Shown here: piece after piece, positions 9,527-11,878 of the stretch
Numbering within the stretch: the first letter of the stretch is position 1
Layout of the letters: each line of letters opens with the position of its first letter
The notes under the pieces: generated by a model
Seen by the model: only the letters and a program-made list of their open reading frames with translations
What the model was told of the DNA's origin: nothing
Databases searched by the model: none
Program-made: the position numbers and the translations under genes
Source of the DNA: DASVXQ01 sp046727955
GTDB taxonomy: Bacteria; Actinomycetota; CALGFH01
DNA: 11,878 nucleotides
Direction: 5' to 3'
NCBI GenBank assembly: GCA_046727955.1
Contig: JBKPDO010000351.1
Span: 1-11,878 of the forward strand

Positions 9527-11205
9527 CTGAGGGGGCGGGCCGGGTGGGCCACCGGGATGAATCGGCGCGGATCGTCTTTCTAGGGGGTCTTGGCGAGATT
9601 GGGCGCAACTGCGCCGTGGTCGAGCTAGCCGACGCCCGCCTGCTGATCGACTGCGGCCTCGCCTTCCCCGACGCCGACCAGCCCGGCGTCGACATCATCC
9701 TGCCCGACTTCGCCTACCTGGCCGAGGAGCCCGAGCGGGTGATCGGCGTGGTCCTGACCCATGCCCACGAGGACCACATGGGCGCCCTGCCCTACTTCCT
9801 GCGTGACTTCGACGTGCCGGTGTACGGGACCCGCCTGTCGCTCGGCATGCTCTCCGCCAAGCTGGAGGAGTACGACCTGGCGCCATCGCTGGTCGAGGTC
9901 TCGCCCGGCGAGCGCACCAGGGTCGGCCCCTTCGACCTCGAATTCTTCGCCGTCTCCCACTCCATCCCCGACGGCATGGCGGTGGCGCTGCGCACCCCGG
10001 CCGGCACCATCGTGCACACCGGCGACTTCAAGCTGGACCTCACGCCGATCGACGGCCGCCCCACCGACCTCGGCGGGCTGGCCAGGCTCGCCGGCGAGGG
10101 CATCGACCTGCTGCTCTCCGACTCGACCAACGCCGACACGCCCGGTTTCATCCCCTCAGAGGTCGAGGTCGGGCGTGCCCTCGCCGAGATCTTCGGCGCG
10201 GCCCGCCGCCGCATCGTGGTGGCCTGCTTCGCCAGCCACGTCCACCGCATGCAGCAGATCCTCGACACCGCCAACCAGGTCGGTCGCAAGGTCGCCCTGG
10301 TAGGCCGCAGCATGCTGCGCAACGTCCGGGTGGCGAGCGACCTCGGCTACCTCAGTATCCCTCCGGGCCTGCTGGTCCCCGTCGAGGAGCTGGGCTCGCT
10401 GCCGTCGGAGGAGACGCTGGTGCTGTCCACCGGCTCTCAGGGCGAGCCGTTCTCCGCGCTCACGCTGATGGCCGGCCGCGAGCACAAGTGGGTCAGGATC
10501 GAGCCGGGCGACACCGTGGTGCTGTCGTCCTCGCTGATCCCGGGCAACGAGGCGGCCGTGTACCGCACCATGAACGACCTCGCTCGCCAGGGCGCCGAGA
10601 TGTTCCACCGCGGCAACGCCAAGGTGCACGTCTCCGGGCACGCCGCGCAGGGCGAGCTGACCCTGCTGCTGGCCACGCTGAGGCCACGCAACGTCGTGCC
10701 GGTCCACGGCGAGTACCGCCACCTCGCCCAGCACGCCCGCCTGGCCGGCCAGACTGGCATCCCGCGCGAGCGGGTATTCGTCTGCGACGACGGCGACGTG
10801 CTCGAGCTCGACCGCGGCGAGGTGCGGCGGGCGGGCGAGGTCCGCGCCGGCATGGTCTTCGTCGATGGACTCGGCGTCGGCGACGTCGGCGACGCGGTCC
10901 TACGCGACCGGCGCCGGCTCGGCGGCGAGGGCTTCGTCCACGTGCTGGCCACCATCGAGGCGCAGACGGGCAAGGTGCTGGCCGGCCCCGACATCGTCAC
11001 CAGAGGCTTCGTCTACGAGCCCGAATCGTCCGACCTCATCGAGGAGGCCCGCGCCCAGGTGCTGGCGAGCCTTGACCGTGCCGCCGCCGAGGGCGTGAGC
11101 GACCCGACCATCCTCAAGCAGCGCATGCGCGAGGCCGCGTCCGCGCTGTTCCGGGAGCGGACCCAGCGCCGCCCGGTGATCATTCCGACAGTGATGGAGG
11201 TCTAG
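9523..11205 (+). CDS. rnj: ribonuclease J, metallo-beta-lactamase/beta-CASP nuclease
   Basis: RNase J is a zinc-dependent 5'-3' exonuclease and endonuclease for mRNA decay and rRNA maturation in the cytoplasm. The 560-residue product starts VTEGAGR (GTG read as Met) and shows the hallmark metal motif HAHEDH (80-85), SHSIPD with His146, HTGDFK with Asp168, and the DSTNA segment (200-204). The beta-CASP domain follows with ASHVHRM (237-243), the SGHA motif (371-374) and PVHGEYRH with His395. The C-terminal domain includes the IVTRGFVYEP stretch (491-500) typical of actinobacterial RNase J. Its start overlaps the stop of the small repeat ORF, and ftsK begins two bases after its stop, so co-transcription with dapA and ftsK is likely. 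The frame is open further upstream and would add a Gly-X-Y-like repeat, but no good start supports this. Confidence 0.95.
   Translation: MTEGAGRVGHRDESARIVFLGGLGEIGRNCAVVELADARLLIDCGLAFPDADQPGVDIILPDFAYLAEEPERVIGVVLTHAHEDHMGALPYFLRDFDVPVYGTRLSLGMLSAKLEEYDLAPSLVEVSPGERTRVGPFDLEFFAVSHSIPDGMAVALRTPAGTIVHTGDFKLDLTPIDGRPTDLGGLARLAGEGIDLLLSDSTNADTPGFIPSEVEVGRALAEIFGAARRRIVVACFASHVHRMQQILDTANQVGRKVALVGRSMLRNVRVASDLGYLSIPPGLLVPVEELGSLPSEETLVLSTGSQGEPFSALTLMAGREHKWVRIEPGDTVVLSSSLIPGNEAAVYRTMNDLARQGAEMFHRGNAKVHVSGHAAQGELTLLLATLRPRNVVPVHGEYRHLAQHARLAGQTGIPRERVFVCDDGDVLELDRGEVRRAGEVRAGMVFVDGLGVGDVGDAVLRDRRRLGGEGFVHVLATIEAQTGKVLAGPDIVTRGFVYEPESSDLIEEARAQVLASLDRAAAEGVSDPTILKQRMREAASALFRERTQRRPVIIPTVMEV
11196..11200 (+). 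promoter_or_regulatory. Shine-Dalgarno site fixing the ftsK TTG start
   Basis: GGAGG lies within the last codons of rnj and is seven bases from TTG 11208. This ideal spacing decides in favour of the rare TTG start, two bases after the rnj TAG. Confidence 0.75.
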
Positions 11206-11207
11206 CG

Positions 11208-11878
11208 TTGGCCAAGACGCGCACCCGGCCCTCTGGCCGGCGGCCTCCCGCCAAGAAGCGCCGCAGCACCGCCGCCACGCGGACGCAACGGCCGAGCCAG
11301 ACCGCAAAGGCGCTGTCCCCTCATAAGGGGGACATCCAGGGCGTCGCCCTGGTGCTGATCGCGGTCCTGCTGGCGCTCGGCGTGTGGTTCCACAACGGCG
11401 GGAAGGTGGGGGGGTTCCTCGAGCTGTTCCTGCGTGGCCTGTTCGGCTACGGAGCCTACGCGGTGCCGGTGCTGGTCGCCGGCCTCGGCGTGGCGATGTT
11501 CCGGCGCACGGTGGCGCCGGCGGGTGACCCGGTCACCGTCAGGGTCACCATCGGGCTGCTGGCCGTCCTGCTCGGCGGGCTCGGCCTGATCCACCTGGCG
11601 CGCGGCAACCCGCCCGCCTCGACCAGGGCCGATGCCATGGACGCCCTGCACGGCTCCGGTGGCTGGGTCGGCGCGGCCATCGCCCATCCGACCGCCCGGC
11701 TGCTGTCGGTCTGGGGGGCCCGGACCGCCTTCGCCTGCCTGCTGTTCCTGGGCCTGCTGATCAGCACGCGCACCTCGGTGGCGGCGGTCGGCCGCGGCGT
11801 CGGCCGTATCGTGCGGCTGGCCCGCGCCGCGCTCACCCCGGCGCCGGCCGGCGGCAGTGCTGAGGGCCAGGCCAGCGG
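11208..11878 (+). CDS. ftsK: FtsK/SpoIIIE-family DNA translocase, N-terminal membrane domain (partial)
   Basis: The frame from TTG 11208 stays open to the window end, giving 223 codons of a longer gene. FtsK is a septum-anchored ATPase that pumps chromosomal DNA during cell division. What is visible is the anchor: a very basic N-terminus (residues 2-34, many Arg/Lys), then GDIQGVALVLIAVLLALGVW with a first membrane helix at about 46-61, a second at 79-97 containing FGYGAYAVPVLVAGLGV in pieces, a third at 113-130 and a further hydrophobic helix at about 171-187. GDIQGVALV followed by the FGYGAYAVP stretch is typical of actinobacterial FtsK. The motor domain with its Walker motifs lies outside the window. 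Position after dapA-rnj agrees with the conserved actinobacterial order. Confidence 0.9.
   Translation, partial: MAKTRTRPSGRRPPAKKRRSTAATRTQRPSQTAKALSPHKGDIQGVALVLIAVLLALGVWFHNGGKVGGFLELFLRGLFGYGAYAVPVLVAGLGVAMFRRTVAPAGDPVTVRVTIGLLAVLLGGLGLIHLARGNPPASTRADAMDALHGSGGWVGAAIAHPTARLLSVWGARTAFACLLFLGLLISTRTSVAAVGRGVGRIVRLARAALTPAPAGGSAEGQAS

Overview
The window comes from a very GC-rich bacterium, most likely an actinomycete-type Actinomycetota. The evidence is the gene content: the N-terminus of a Kgd-type 2-oxoglutarate dehydrogenase/decarboxylase, a ~1500-residue Lhr helicase followed directly by a Nei2-type glycosylase (the same pair as Mycobacterium Rv3296-Rv3297), and the conserved actinobacterial order dapA - rnj - ftsK. 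GTG and TTG starts and apparently leaderless genes fit this. The genus cannot be told from the window.

Layout. 1-177 (minus) is the start of a 2-oxoglutarate dehydrogenase E1/Kgd gene, cut by the window edge. A ~200 bp divergent spacer carries two DnaA-box-like sites and a damage-type promoter for lhr. 377-5871 (plus) is lhr plus nei2, a two-gene DNA-repair operon. 5872-6026 is a spacer that looks like a degenerate ~75 bp tandem duplication. 6027-7011 (plus) is an aldo/keto reductase broken by one extra G in a G5 run. 7137-8135 (minus) is an AlkA-like HhH-GPD DNA glycosylase, convergent to the reductase. 8136-8375 is a second divergent promoter region. 8376-11878 (plus) is dapA, a 238 bp repeat-bearing linker with a possible small gene, rnj (RNase J) and the N-terminal membrane part of ftsK, which runs off the end.

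Main observations. First, the promoters of the two repair units, lhr-nei2 and the AlkA-like glycosylase, share one geometry: a TGTCR-core 9-mer, exactly 8 nt, a TANNNT -10 element, then 6-7 nt to the start codon. This is the published RecA-independent (RecA-NDp / PafBC) DNA-damage promoter pattern, combined with leaderless translation. It suggests that helicase, Nei2 and alkylation-type glycosylase form one co-regulated damage response here. Second, the dapA-rnj linker contains four perfect copies of an 18-bp GC-rich repeat with degenerate flanking copies. The repeat matches the G-quadruplex pattern on the transcript strand and lies inside a 77-codon ORF that has its own Shine-Dalgarno sequence at the dapA stop and overlaps the rnj GTG start by four bases. 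This is the best candidate in the window for something undescribed.

No tRNA, rRNA, CRISPR array, insertion sequence or convincing intrinsic terminator was seen. No gene-free stretch exceeds 300 bp.
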